Shown here: piece after piece, positions 37,638 through 46,615 of the stretch | How the letters are laid out: each line of letters opens with the position of its first letter | Numbering within the stretch: the stretch's first letter is position 1 | Notes under the pieces: model-generated | Database searches by the model: none | Seen by the model: only the letters and a program-made list of their open reading frames with translations | Told to the model about the DNA's origin: nothing | Position numbers and translations under genes: made by a program | Origin: Aquabacterium olei | Lineage (GTDB): Bacteria; Pseudomonadota; Gammaproteobacteria; Burkholderiales; Burkholderiaceae_C | Assembly (NCBI RefSeq): GCF_003100395.1 | Contig: NZ_CP029210.1 | Coordinates: 3,472,001-3,536,000 of the forward strand | Direction of reading: 5' to 3' | DNA: 64,000 nt

Positions 37638-37648
37638 CGCCCCCAGAC

Positions 37649-37680
37649 GAGGCCCGCATCGCGCGGGCTTCGCACTTTTT
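37649..37680 (+). terminator. Intrinsic terminator after the condensin operon
   Basis: A nine-base stem (GAGGCCCGC with GCGGGCTTC, one G-T pair) and a five-base loop end four bases before a run of five T. It lies 12 bases after the SMC-like gene and closes the three-gene operon, which argues against co-transcription of a further subunit. Confidence 0.8.
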
Positions 37681-37823
37681 GGCCGCACGCGCCAGGCACC
37701 GCGGCGAATGTCGGCAGATGCGCCCCCGCGTCGCCGCCCGTGGCCCGGTCGCCCGCGTTTCCCCTGAAGGCACCCCGGCAGGGGCCCCGGACACTCGCTT
37801 CAAACCCCATTCAGGAGCGAACC

Positions 37824-39089
37824 ATGATCCGTCTCTTCCCTGCCCGCGTGGCCGCGCGGGTGCTGGCCCTCGGCGTGCTTGGCGCCTCGGCTGCGCACGC
37901 CGGCTACTTTCAGTGGGAGGCCGTCGAGCTGCCGGCCAGTTCGGGCGCCAGCTGCGGCAACGGCACGCCCTACCGCTTCTTCGTCAACCGCACGCCCTTC
38001 ACCAGCAAGACCGTGGTGATGTTCGAAGGCGGCGGCGCCTGCTGGGACCAGGCCGCGTGCAAGGGCGGCACGCTGCTCGATGCCGTCAACCCCGACGGCA
38101 TCCCCGCCAACTACATGAGCGACTTCAATCGCCAAGCGCACTGGGGGCTGGTCACGCCGTTCACCGCCCGCGTTCACCCCCTGCAGGCGGTGCAGACGCA
38201 GAGCTGGAACATCGTCTACGTCACCTACTGCACGGGCGACGTGCACACCGGCAACAAGGTCGGCGTCTACAACAACGTCGACCCGAGCCAGCCGCTGGCC
38301 TACTACCACCGTGGGGCCGTCAACGCGAAGGCCGTGGCCGCCTGGATGGCGAAGAACATGAAGCAGCCCGAGCACCTGATGCTCACGGGTTTCTCGGCCG
38401 GTGGCGTGGGCTCGGCGGCGCTCTACCCGGCTTTCCGGGAAACGCTGGCCCCGAAGAAGATGGCCCTGCTGTCCGACTCCGGCCCGCTGTTCGACGTCCC
38501 GAAAAACGCCACGCCGACCCAGGCGCCTTCGGTGCTGCTGCACAACAAGATCCGCACCGTGTGGGGCCTGGACGGCCCGCAAGGCCTAGTCACCGAGCTG
38601 ATTGCCAGGTACCCACAGGCGGGCTCGGCGGACAACCTGGGCAGCATCACCGCCGGCCTCGGCAAGATCTTCCCGAAGGACCGGATCGGTTACGCCAACT
38701 TCCAGGAGGACACCAACTTCTCGGCCTTCTCGTACCAGAAGTTCTACCCGGAGATTGCGAATGCGCCGGACGAGGCCACGCGGCTCAAGCTGCTGAACCA
38801 GAAGTGGCGCCAGGAGTTGACGCCCTGGGTGGCGCAGATGGAGACACAGCCCAACATCGGCTACTACATCCCCAACAAGCGCGAACTCAATGGCTCGCAC
38901 TGCCTGACCATCGTGACCTTCGGGGGCACCAGCATCGTCGAGCGCGGCCTGAGTTCGGTGAAGTCCTTCGTCGACAACCTGCTCGATGGCACCGGGCCGG
39001 TGATGCGTGCGTGGGAGGCCAACCCCACCTCGCAGCGGGTGCTGCTGTCCGACTGGTTTGCCGACTGGCTCGCCCCGCTGATCCCCTGA
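37824..39089 (+). CDS. Secreted pectinacetylesterase/Notum-like esterase
   Basis: A 421-residue exported alpha/beta hydrolase of the pectinacetylesterase (PAE/Notum) family. A signal peptide of about 26 residues ends in Ala-His-Ala. The oxyanion-loop motif EGGGACWDQAACKGG, VTYCTGDVHTG, the nucleophile Ser191 in TGFSAGGVGS, an Asp in LLSDSGPLFD or nearby, and His359 in NGSHCLTIV make a complete triad set. AGGAG lies eight bases before the ATG. It would deacylate polysaccharides or lipids outside the cytoplasm and is a reasonable candidate for type II secretion. The true substrate is unknown. Confidence 0.82.
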   Translation: MIRLFPARVAARVLALGVLGASAAHAGYFQWEAVELPASSGASCGNGTPYRFFVNRTPFTSKTVVMFEGGGACWDQAACKGGTLLDAVNPDGIPANYMSDFNRQAHWGLVTPFTARVHPLQAVQTQSWNIVYVTYCTGDVHTGNKVGVYNNVDPSQPLAYYHRGAVNAKAVAAWMAKNMKQPEHLMLTGFSAGGVGSAALYPAFRETLAPKKMALLSDSGPLFDVPKNATPTQAPSVLLHNKIRTVWGLDGPQGLVTELIARYPQAGSADNLGSITAGLGKIFPKDRIGYANFQEDTNFSAFSYQKFYPEIANAPDEATRLKLLNQKWRQELTPWVAQMETQPNIGYYIPNKRELNGSHCLTIVTFGGTSIVERGLSSVKSFVDNLLDGTGPVMRAWEANPTSQRVLLSDWFADWLAPLIP

Positions 39090-39110
39090 GGCAAAACGCG
39101 GGGGCCCGCC

Positions 39111-39779
39111 TCAGCTGGCCGCCCGCTTCACGAAGACCAGCGAGGCGCCCAGCGCCATCAGCACGCCACCAAAAAGGCGATCGCGCACGCGGCGTGCCGA
39201 GGGGCGCTTCATCAGGCGCTGCAGCCCAGCCGCCACATGGGCATAGCCCAGCCGCATCACGATGAGGTCGATCACGACGCTGGTGGCCGAGCAGATGAGC
39301 AATTGCAGCCACAGGGGCCGGGCCGGGTCCAGGAACTGGGGCAGCACCGCGACCATGAAGACAATGCCCTTGGGGTTGGTGACGTTGGTGAGCACGCCTT
39401 GGGCGAAGCACACGCGCGCCGGCGTGGCGGCCGTCACGGCCATGCGCCAGGTCGCGCCACCGGCCGGTGCATCGGCCACCACCTCGGGCTCGCGGTCGGC
39501 CGCGCGCCATTGGCCGATGCCCAGCCACACCAGGTAGGCCGCGCCGGCCCACTTCAGCGCGGTGAAGGCCTGCTCCGAGGCCAGCAGCACCGCGCCCAGC
39601 CCGACGCCCGACACCAGCAGCACGGCCACCAGCCCCACCTGCAGACCCAGCACACCCGGCATGACCCCACGCACGCCGCGCGCCATGCTGTGCGTCATCG
39701 TCAGCAAGGCGCCCGAGCCAGGCGACACCGAAATCAAGGTCATGGCCGCGACATAGGCCATCCACACGTGCAGGTCCAT
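39111..39779 (-). CDS. LysE-family amino acid/metabolite exporter
   Basis: A 222-residue inner-membrane protein of the LysE/RhtB family with about six hydrophobic segments. The N-terminal SVSPGSGALLTMTHSMARG is the family signature, normally SPGPxxxxV, and ALKWAGAAYLVWLGIGQW and TNVTNPKGIVFMVAVLPQF are the other hallmarks. The family exports amino acids such as threonine or homoserine. The substrate cannot be assigned. It is convergent with the esterase gene. Confidence 0.88.
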   Translation of the reverse strand: MDLHVWMAYVAAMTLISVSPGSGALLTMTHSMARGVRGVMPGVLGLQVGLVAVLLVSGVGLGAVLLASEQAFTALKWAGAAYLVWLGIGQWRAADREPEVVADAPAGGATWRMAVTAATPARVCFAQGVLTNVTNPKGIVFMVAVLPQFLDPARPLWLQLLICSATSVVIDLIVMRLGYAHVAAGLQRLMKRPSARRVRDRLFGGVLMALGASLVFVKRAAS

Positions 39780-39896
39780 GTCGGCACTCTAACCCGCCTA
39801 CGCCGGAAACGCAGGACAATGCGGGCCTGCCCGTGCGGCCAGCGCGCCTCAGCGCGACCGGCACGGCGCCCCCGCCGCCTCCGTCTGCCTCGCCTC

Positions 39897-41918
39897 GTGT
39901 CCACCGCCCTGCCCTCTCGCTCCGCCACGCCCCAGATCCCCATCCTGCCTGCAGCCCCGGCAGGCAACGCGGCGCCCGGCCCGGACACCGGCACACTGAA
40001 GGCCGGGCAGCACCTCCGCGTGCTGGCGCTCATCCCCCCGATGACGCAGCTCAACACGCCCTACCCCTCGACCGCCTACCTGACCGGCTTTCTGCGCTCC
40101 CGCGGTGTGGCCGCGTTCCAGGAGGATCTGGCGCTGGCCCTGGTGCTGAAGCTGCTGTCGCCCGATGGCCTGACTGCCCTGCGCGCGCACGCCGAGGCGG
40201 TGCCCGAACGGGGCCGCAGTGCCACGCTCCACACCTTCCTGGTGGAGTTCGATCGCTATCACGCGACCATCGGCCGCGTGATCGCTTTCCTGCAGGGTCG
40301 CGACCCGACGCTGGCCCACCGCGTCAACACGCGCGGCTATCTGCCCGAGGGCCCGCGCTTTCAGAGCCTGGACAACTATGTCGACGATGAGAGCGGCGAC
40401 CCGCTGGCCTGGGCCTTCGGCGCTCTGGGCCTGCAGGATCGCGCCCGGCATCTGGCCACCCTGTACCTGAACGATCTGGCCGACGTGCTGAAGCAGGCAG
40501 TCGATCCGCGCTTCGAATTCGTGCGCTACGCCGAATCCATCGCCGCAAGCCAGCACAGCTTCGATCCGCTGGCGCAGGCCCTGGCCGCGCCGCCCAACCT
40601 GATCGACACCACGCTGGCCGAGCTGACCCTCGCCGCCGTGCTACGCCACCAACCCGACCTGGTGCTGCTGTCCGTGCCCTTCCCGGGCAGTGTGTACGCG
40701 GCACTGCGCATGGCGCAGACGATCAAGGCACAGCACCCCACGGTGCGCATCGGCCTCGGTGGCGGCTTCGTCAACACCGAGCTGCGCGAGCTGGCCGAGC
40801 CCCGCGTGTTCGATTTCGTCGACTTCGTGACACTCGACGCCGGCGAGCGCCCCCTGCTCGCCTTGCTGGAGCACCTGGCCGGTGCCCGCCCCACCGAACA
40901 GCTGGTGCGCACCTTTGTGCGCGACGAAGCGGGCGCCGTGCGGCTGATGCGTCACCCGGAGCCAGATGTGCCCTTCGAGCACGTCGGCACACCGACCTGG
41001 GACGGCCTGCCGCTGCACGACTACCTGTCGCTGCTCGACATGCTCAACCCGATGAACCGACTGTGGTCGGACGGGCGCTGGAACAAGCTCACGGTGGCGC
41101 ACGGCTGCTACTGGAAGAAATGCAGCTTCTGCGACGTGAGCCTGGATTACATCTCGCGCTATGAAGCGGCCTCAGCCGCCGAACTGGCCGATCGCATCGA
41201 GGCCATCGTCAAGGAGACCGGTCAGACCGGCTTTCACTTTGTCGACGAAGCGGCGCCCCCGAAGGTGCTGCGCGCCCTGGCTCACGAGCTGATCCAGCGC
41301 CAGCTCGGCATCTCGTGGTGGGGCAACGTGCGCTTCGAAAAGTCCTTCACGCCCGAGCTGTGCCAGCTGCTGGCCGACAGCGGCTGCATCGCCATCTCGG
41401 GCGGGCTGGAGGTGGCCAGCGACCGCCTGCTGCAGCTGATGAAGAAGGGCGTGTCGGTGGAGCAGGTGGCGCGTGTCACGCGAGCCTTCAGCGACGCCGG
41501 CATCTTGGTGCATGCCTACCTGATGTACGGCTTCCCCACGCAAACCGCGCAGGACACGGTGGACGCGCTGGAGTACGTGCGCCAGCTGTTCGAGAACGGC
41601 TGCATCCAGTCCGGCTTCTTCCACCGCTTTGCGTGCACCGTGCACTCGCCGGTGGGGCAGGATCCCGCCGCCTATGGCGTGACGCTGCAGCCGCTGCCGG
41701 CGGGTGGCTTTGCGAAGAACGACGTGGCCTTCATCGACCCCACGGGCGTCGACCACGACGCGCTGGGCAAGGCGCTGAAGAAGGCCATCTACAACTTCAT
41801 GCACGGCATCGGTCTGGATGCCGACGTGCGCAGCTGGTTTGATGTGCGCGTGCCCAAGCCCACGGTGGGGCGACACCGGATTGCCAAGGCGCTGACTTCA
41901 CCGAGCGGCGCGCGCTGA
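39897..41918 (+). CDS. B12-binding-type radical SAM protein with C-x4-C-x2-C cluster motif
   Basis: A 673-residue protein with an N-terminal cobalamin-binding-like Rossmann part (HLRVLALIPPMTQLNTPYP and later IGLGGGFVNTELREL) and a radical SAM barrel. The cluster cysteines are Cys404, Cys409 and Cys412 in HGCYWKKCSFCDVSL, so the first spacing is four residues, not the usual three. No DxHxxG cobalamin ligand motif is seen. The start is uncertain: GTG at 39897 is given, while ATG at 39819 would add 26 Arg-rich residues. Function is unknown; methylation or a ring or backbone rearrangement is possible in this superfamily. Confidence 0.78.
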   Translation: MSTALPSRSATPQIPILPAAPAGNAAPGPDTGTLKAGQHLRVLALIPPMTQLNTPYPSTAYLTGFLRSRGVAAFQEDLALALVLKLLSPDGLTALRAHAEAVPERGRSATLHTFLVEFDRYHATIGRVIAFLQGRDPTLAHRVNTRGYLPEGPRFQSLDNYVDDESGDPLAWAFGALGLQDRARHLATLYLNDLADVLKQAVDPRFEFVRYAESIAASQHSFDPLAQALAAPPNLIDTTLAELTLAAVLRHQPDLVLLSVPFPGSVYAALRMAQTIKAQHPTVRIGLGGGFVNTELRELAEPRVFDFVDFVTLDAGERPLLALLEHLAGARPTEQLVRTFVRDEAGAVRLMRHPEPDVPFEHVGTPTWDGLPLHDYLSLLDMLNPMNRLWSDGRWNKLTVAHGCYWKKCSFCDVSLDYISRYEAASAAELADRIEAIVKETGQTGFHFVDEAAPPKVLRALAHELIQRQLGISWWGNVRFEKSFTPELCQLLADSGCIAISGGLEVASDRLLQLMKKGVSVEQVARVTRAFSDAGILVHAYLMYGFPTQTAQDTVDALEYVRQLFENGCIQSGFFHRFACTVHSPVGQDPAAYGVTLQPLPAGGFAKNDVAFIDPTGVDHDALGKALKKAIYNFMHGIGLDADVRSWFDVRVPKPTVGRHRIAKALTSPSGAR

Positions 41919-41922
41919 CAAG

Positions 41923-41949
41923 AAAAAAGCGGACCCGAAGGTCCGCTTT
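41923..41949. terminator. Bidirectional intrinsic terminator
   Basis: An eight-base perfect stem, AGCGGACC with GGTCCGCT, around a CGAA loop, has a run of A on its left and of T on its right, so it works on both strands. It ends the radical SAM gene (plus) and the PEP-CTERM gene (minus). Confidence 0.85.
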
Positions 41950-41999
41950 GGAGCGAGGGCGCTGCGGGGCGATGCCCGCGTACGCGCCCGGCGCGTCGA

Positions 42000-42488
42000 T
42001 CAGGCCGACTTGCGGCGACGAGCGACGAAGCCAGCGACGCCCAGGCCAGCGACGGCCAGAGCCAGCGACTCGGGTTCCGGCACAGGGGCCAGGGTCGCAA
42101 CACCGCCGAATGCGCCAGTGGCCTTGACGTCCAGCGTGTACGAACCAGCGCTCAGCGGATAGTTGAGCAGCGAGTACGTGTAGGTGGTGGAGATCACGGG
42201 GCCCGAGGCGGTCGACGACGATGCCAGCGAGAAGGCAGTGCCGTTCAAGGACACGCTGCTGATCGGGGCACCGGTATCGAACAGGCCGGGAATGGTGATC
42301 TGCACGCCAGCCACCGAGCTGGAGAACAGATAGTCGGAAGACAGGGTGAAGGTGAAGCTGGTGTCGCCGATGCCGCTCAGATCAGCCTTCAAGCCGCCAC
42401 CAACGGGCGAAAAGGACAAAGCCGCAGCTTGGGCGGACGCTCCTGCTGCGATGAAGGCCGCTGCAGCGACCAAGGACTTCAATTTCAT
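42000..42488 (-). CDS. PEP-CTERM sorting-domain protein (small, exported)
   Basis: A 162-residue exported protein with a signal peptide (MKLKSLVAAAAFIAAGASAQ) and a textbook C-terminal signal: VPEPESLALAVAGLGVAGF then ARRRKSA. The mature part is rich in Ser, Thr and Gly with alternating hydrophobic residues, so a beta-sandwich is likely. The repeat FTFTLSSDYLFSSSVAGVQI fits FxDxA-type small PEP-CTERM proteins. It has its own predicted promoter and terminator, so it is monocistronic. Surface attachment or release depends on an exosortase not seen here. Confidence 0.88.
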   Translation of the reverse strand: MKLKSLVAAAAFIAAGASAQAAALSFSPVGGGLKADLSGIGDTSFTFTLSSDYLFSSSVAGVQITIPGLFDTGAPISSVSLNGTAFSLASSSTASGPVISTTYTYSLLNYPLSAGSYTLDVKATGAFGGVATLAPVPEPESLALAVAGLGVAGFVARRRKSA

Positions 42489-42570
42489 AAAAACTCCCAT
42501 GAGGGTTAAAAAAACCGTGCATCAAGACCGCATGAGAGGATCATCAGCCGGCGTGAATTTGTCACACTCA

Positions 42571-42599
42571 GTTATACATCCAGGTGTTCCGTCACCCAA
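42571..42599 (-). promoter_or_regulatory. Predicted sigma70 promoter of the small PEP-CTERM gene, in a 326-base gap
   Basis: On the minus strand TTGGGT (42594-42599) and TATAAC (42571-42576) are spaced by exactly 17 bases, giving a leader of about 75 bases before the ATG at 42488. The gap from 42489 to 42814 also holds an imperfect hairpin at 42591-42626 (GTCACC with GGTGAC, enclosing CCCC with GGGG) that overlaps the -35 box, and the pckG terminator. The gap is richer in A and T than its surroundings. Nothing coding was seen in it. Confidence 0.55.
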
Positions 42600-42744
42600 T
42601 CCCCAGAAAAGGGGTTCTGTGGTGACACGAGGACGAGGCGCCTCTCAAAGCCGTAACCAAGTGTCAGCCAAGCAATTTTTGGTCGCCACCCCGCATTCCG
42701 GTGATCCCAGTTTTCTGAAAAGGCAACCCACCGGGCAGGCAAAG

Positions 42745-42771
42745 AAAAAGGCCACCCTCGGGTGGCCTTTT
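42745..42771 (-). terminator. Intrinsic terminator of pckG
   Basis: A seven-base stem, GGCCACC with GGTGGCC on the minus strand, with a CGAG loop is followed by TTTTTCTTT. A and T arms extend the stem. It begins about 43 bases after the pckG stop. Confidence 0.85.
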
Positions 42772-42814
42772 GGCTGATGCGCAGCAGCGATGCTGCGCAG
42801 CGCGGCGAGATGCC

Positions 42815-44680
42815 TCAGGCAGCCAGACGCTGCTCCAGCTTCGCCTTGGTGGCGGGCATGGCGGCAGGCAGGTTGTACGACAGCTGGGTGAACAGCTCGT
42901 CGTGCAGCTTCAACTCCTGCTGCCAGGCGGCCTTGTCGATGCCGATCACCGACTGGAACTGGTCCTTGGTGAAGTTCAGGCCGTTCCAGTTGATGTCTTC
43001 ATACGTGGGGCTCACGCCGAAGGCGTTTTCCACGCCGCCGGCCTTGCCTTGCAGGCGGCCCAGCATCCACTCCAGCACGCGCATGTTCTCGCTGTAGCCC
43101 GGCCAGACGAACTTGCCGTCGGCGCCCTTGCGGAACCAGTTCACGCAGAAGATCTTGGGCAGCGCGTGGCCGGCGCCCTGCAGCTTGGCGCCCAGGTCCA
43201 GCCAGTGCTGGAAGTAGTCGCTCATGTTGTAGCCCATGAAGGGCAGCATGGCGAACGGGTCACGGCGCACCACGCCCTGCTGGCCGAAGGCCGCAGCGGT
43301 GGTTTCCGAACCCATGGTGGCGGCCATGTAGACGCCTTCGGTCCAGTCACGGGCCTCGGTCACCAGCGGCACGGTCGTCGAGCGGCGGCCGCCGAAGATG
43401 AAGGCGTCGATCGGCACGCCGGCGGGGTTGTCCCATTCCGGGTCCAGCACCGGGTTGTTGGTGGCGGCCACGGTGAAGCGGGCGTTCGGGTGAGCAGCCT
43501 TGGTGCCCTTTTCCTTGGCGATGGCCGGGGTCCAGTCGTTGCCCTGCCAGTCGATCAGGTGAGCCGGGGCCTCGTCGGTCATCGACTCCCACCACACGTC
43601 GCCGTCGTCGGTCAGGGCCACGTTCGTGAAGATCACGTCGCGGTCCAGCGACTTCATGCAGTTGAAGTTGGTCAGCGTGTTGGTGCCCGGGGCCACGCCG
43701 AAGTAGCCGGCTTCCGGGTTGATGGCGTACAGCTTGCCGTCGGCACCCGGCTTGATCCAGGCGATGTCGTCACCGATGGTGGTGACCTTCCAGCCGTTGT
43801 AGCCCTCGGGCGGGATCAGCATGGAGAAGTTGGTCTTGCCGCAGGCCGACGGGAAGGCGGCCGCCACGTGGTACTTCTGGCCTTCGGGGTTGGTCACGCC
43901 CAGCAGCAGCATGTGCTCGGCCAGCCAGCCCTGGTCGCGGCCCATGGTCGAGGCGATGCGCAGCGCGAAACACTTCTTGCCCAGCAGCGCGTTGCCGCCG
44001 TAGCCCGAGCCGTACGACCAGATCTCGCGCGTGGCGGGATAGTGGACGATGTACTTGGTGTCGGGGTTGCAGGGCCAGGCGACGTCCTTCTGGCCTTCGG
44101 CCAGCGGGGCGCCTACGGTGTGCACGCACGGCACGAACTCGCCATCGGTGCCCAGCACGTCGATCACGCCCTTGCCCATGCGGGTCATGAGCTTCATGTT
44201 GACGGCCACGTAGGCGCTGTCAGACAGCTCGACGCCGATGTGGGCGATGTTCGAACCCAGCGGGCCCATCGAGAAGGGCACGACGTACAGCGTGCGGCCG
44301 GCCATCGCGCCCTTGAACAGGGCGTTGTCACCGGTCTGCAGCTTGGCGCGCATTTCGGCCGGGTCACACCAGTTGTTGGTGGGGCCGGCGTCTTCCTTGC
44401 GCTCGGAGCAGATGAAGGTGCGGTCTTCCACGCGGGCCACGTCGGACGGGTGCGTCCAGGCCAGGTAGGAGTTGGGGCGCAGCTCGGGGTTCAGCTTCTT
44501 GAACGAACCGGCTTCGACCAGCTTGGCGCACAGGCGGTCGTACTCTTCGGTGCTGCCGTCGCACCAGTAGATGTCCTTGGGCTGCAGCAGCGCAGCCATC
44601 TCGGCCACCCAGGCGATCAGTTTGGCGTTTTTGACGTAGGCCGGCGCATTCACCTGCGCCGCTTGTGCGGAAGTGGACAT
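42815..44680 (-). CDS. pckG: Phosphoenolpyruvate carboxykinase (GTP)
   Basis: A 621-residue GTP-dependent PEP carboxykinase, the usual length for this class. It converts oxaloacetate plus GTP to PEP, CO2 and GDP. Key sites are [21 protein letters not shown], the P-loop [14 protein letters not shown] with the reactive cysteine, and [20 protein letters not shown] for metal and nucleotide. GGAGC lies seven bases before the ATG at 44680. It has its own terminator and an unusually long upstream region. Growth on acids such as cyclohexanecarboxylate, which yield acetyl-CoA, requires this gluconeogenic step. Confidence 0.96.
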   Translation of the reverse strand: MSTSAQAAQVNAPAYVKNAKLIAWVAEMAALLQPKDIYWCDGSTEEYDRLCAKLVEAGSFKKLNPELRPNSYLAWTHPSDVARVEDRTFICSERKEDAGPTNNWCDPAEMRAKLQTGDNALFKGAMAGRTLYVVPFSMGPLGSNIAHIGVELSDSAYVAVNMKLMTRMGKGVIDVLGTDGEFVPCVHTVGAPLAEGQKDVAWPCNPDTKYIVHYPATREIWSYGSGYGGNALLGKKCFALRIASTMGRDQGWLAEHMLLLGVTNPEGQKYHVAAAFPSACGKTNFSMLIPPEGYNGWKVTTIGDDIAWIKPGADGKLYAINPEAGYFGVAPGTNTLTNFNCMKSLDRDVIFTNVALTDDGDVWWESMTDEAPAHLIDWQGNDWTPAIAKEKGTKAAHPNARFTVAATNNPVLDPEWDNPAGVPIDAFIFGGRRSTTVPLVTEARDWTEGVYMAATMGSETTAAAFGQQGVVRRDPFAMLPFMGYNMSDYFQHWLDLGAKLQGAGHALPKIFCVNWFRKGADGKFVWPGYSENMRVLEWMLGRLQGKAGGVENAFGVSPTYEDINWNGLNFTKDQFQSVIGIDKAAWQQELKLHDELFTQLSYNLPAAMPATKAKLEQRLAA

Positions 44681-45042
44681 GAAGAAGCTCCAAAGTAGTA
44701 AACAGGGTCTCGACAGCGCAAGGCCACATCGCCCGTTGCGGGGTTTGCGCTCTCGACACCCTGCTGGACCGCAGCGTCCAGCTCGGGTCTGGGGCCAACG
44801 GGTAGGTCGGCCTGGCCGGTGGGCTGCGGGCTGATGCGCACACCGGCGGTTCATGTCCTTCTTCCGGGCGGGGTCGCCACCGGGAGGTCGGGGAGCCCTG
44901 CACTCCGATCCGGAGGCGTCAGGGGTCTCACAGTTTAGTCGACTCCGGGCCTTTGCGGTGCCCCCCGTGGCGGTGGGGTCATCCCTGCCGGGGCGAGAAC
45001 GAGGTCACAGAAGCGTCAGCCTTTTGTATGCTGGCATGCGAC
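44681..45042. promoter_or_regulatory. Divergent 362-base control region of pckG and the molybdate/tungstate-like operon
   Basis: No gene is seen. Toward pckG, a TAAACT box lies at about 44931-44936 and would give a leader near 240 bases. That leader contains a hairpin with arms GCTGGAC/GTCCAGC (44763-44782), a second formed by CTCCG/CGGAG inside CCCTG/CAGGG (about 44896-44923), and TTGCGC/GCGCAA arms (44715-44750). Toward the plus-strand operon only a weak TTTGTATGCT-like box lies close to the start. No ModE-type palindrome was seen. The elements are visible; their use is not proven. Confidence 0.4.
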
Positions 45043-45873
45043 ATGAACACCGAACCGATGCCCTGCCCCCTTCGCCGTACGCTGCTCGCACGCGTCCCCG
45101 CCCTCCTGTGGGGCGCCGGACTGCCCGCTGTCACACAGGCGCGCCCCGCCTCACCGGCCAGCGGCGGCGCACCGGTGGTCGGGGTCGATCCGATCCTGGT
45201 CGAGGGGGGGCTGACGGCCCGCTGGTGGGCGGCCATGGCCCGCGACCTCGGGTGGGCGGCGCGCTGGGCACCCCTCGCATCCGGGGCGCTGCTGACCCAA
45301 CTCGAACAGGGACAACTGGATGCTGGCCTGTACCTGGGACACCCGCATGCGGCCCGCCTGGAAGCCCAGGGGCTGGTGCACAGCCGCACCGTGCTGGCCC
45401 GCACGCTGGTGTACCTGACCGGGCCGGATGCCGACCCGGCCGGCATCCGACAGCAGACCGACCTCCGGCAGGCGCTGGCGCAGGTGCTGCTGGCCCAGGA
45501 CGCGGGAGCAGCCCGTTGGGAGGCGCCTGCGCCCGACTCGGCCCTCGGGGCCCTGGTGGCCCGGCTGACACAGGACCGGCCCACGGCGCGGCTCGACCGC
45601 GGCACGGCCCTGTCGCGCGCCACCACCGACAAGGCCGCAGCCCTGGCTCCCTATGCCCTGACGACGCGCGCGCAATGGCAGGCCCGGAGCACCCCCCCCG
45701 GCGTGCGGGTCTGGGTCACGGGGGGGCCTGAACTCGCCCTGCCGGCCGAACTGGCGCTGCCGTTCCGGCGCCGACATCCGGGCGCGCAGTTGCTGCTGAA
45801 ATGGATGCAGGGGCCGCTTGCCGAGGGCATCTGGCGCAGCGCGCGCCCCGGCTGGCTGCCGGCCTCGGCATAA
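45043..45873 (+). CDS. Tungstate/molybdate-type ABC transporter substrate-binding protein
   Basis: A 276-residue exported binding protein. The N-terminal PLRRTLLARVPALLWGAG resembles a twin-arginine signal and ends near VTQARP. The mature part resembles TupA/PBP-like anion-binding proteins: a first-strand VVGVDPILVEGGLTARWWAA, LDAGLYLGHPHAARLEAQGL and TTDKAAALAPYALTTRAQW, which parallels the TupA LTDRGTYL region. It starts a three-gene operon with modB and modC homologues, ten bases before the permease gene. The classic Thr-Thr-Thr-Ser-type anion loop is missing, so the ligand is uncertain. Confidence 0.68.
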   Translation: MNTEPMPCPLRRTLLARVPALLWGAGLPAVTQARPASPASGGAPVVGVDPILVEGGLTARWWAAMARDLGWAARWAPLASGALLTQLEQGQLDAGLYLGHPHAARLEAQGLVHSRTVLARTLVYLTGPDADPAGIRQQTDLRQALAQVLLAQDAGAARWEAPAPDSALGALVARLTQDRPTARLDRGTALSRATTDKAAALAPYALTTRAQWQARSTPPGVRVWVTGGPELALPAELALPFRRRHPGAQLLLKWMQGPLAEGIWRSARPGWLPASA

Positions 45874-45883
45874 GGGGGCGCCG

Positions 45884-46615
45884 ATGGGCTTTGCTCCCGC
45901 TGCGCAGGCCGCCCTGGCGTCCAGCTTTCAGATCGCCGCGTTGACCGTGCTGGTGTGCACGCCGGTGGCCGTGGCCCTCGCCGCGTGGATGGCGCGCGCG
46001 CCCTGGCGCGGCAAGCTGATCGTCGACACGCTCATCCTGCTGCCGATGGCGTTGCCTCCCGCGGTGGTGGGGCTGATTCTGGCCGGTGGCCTGCGCGCGC
46101 CCGGCGGACCGAGCGACTGGCTGGCGGTGCACACCGGATGGCAGCCCGGGCTCTATCCGGCCGGGGCCATGCTGGCCGCCGTGCTGATGACCTTGCCGCT
46201 CATGGTGCGCGTGCTGCGGCCCGCCTTCGAGGCCGGTGATGCCATGCTGGGGCCGGTCGCGCGGACGCTGGGCGCCAGCCCCTGGCAGACGTGGTGGACG
46301 GTGAGCCTGCCGATGGCGTGGCCGGCGGTGCTGTCGGCCGCGGCCCTGGGCCTGGCTGCGGCCTGGGGCGAAACAGGCGCCACGCTGGTGCTCGCCACGG
46401 TGCTGGCGCCCCACCCACCCGCCGAGCCCACCGACACCGCCCCGCTGGCCCTGGTGGCCGCGCTGCGGCAGGCCGATGGCGGGGTGGCATGGCAGCTGGC
46501 CTGGGCGTCGCTCGGTGTGGCGGTGGTGGCCATGCTGCTGTCGGAGTGGGGCCGCGCGCACTGGCGGCAGCGCGCCCGGCAATGGGCACGCCCCGCCGCC
46601 GGGGCCCCGGCGTGA
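45884..46615 (+). CDS. modB: Molybdate-type ABC transporter permease (ModB-like)
   Basis: A 243-residue permease with five or six hydrophobic helices. The coupling loop ARTLGASPWQTWWTVSLPMA is the normal ModB EAA-type motif, with LILLPMALPPAVVGLIL as the signature of the first core helices. The stop overlaps the start of the ATPase gene by four bases (GTGA). The permease looks intact, which contrasts with the altered ATPase downstream. Confidence 0.88.
   Translation: MGFAPAAQAALASSFQIAALTVLVCTPVAVALAAWMARAPWRGKLIVDTLILLPMALPPAVVGLILAGGLRAPGGPSDWLAVHTGWQPGLYPAGAMLAAVLMTLPLMVRVLRPAFEAGDAMLGPVARTLGASPWQTWWTVSLPMAWPAVLSAAALGLAAAWGETGATLVLATVLAPHPPAEPTDTAPLALVAALRQADGGVAWQLAWASLGVAVVAMLLSEWGRAHWRQRARQWARPAAGAPA

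Noticed and set aside
34566..37688. A 1040-codon open frame on the minus strand opposite the SMC-like gene
   Set aside because: It is a mirror frame produced by high GC at third positions. The plus-strand product has Walker A, signature and Walker B motifs, while the mirror product is low-complexity and rich in Leu, Val, Gly and His.
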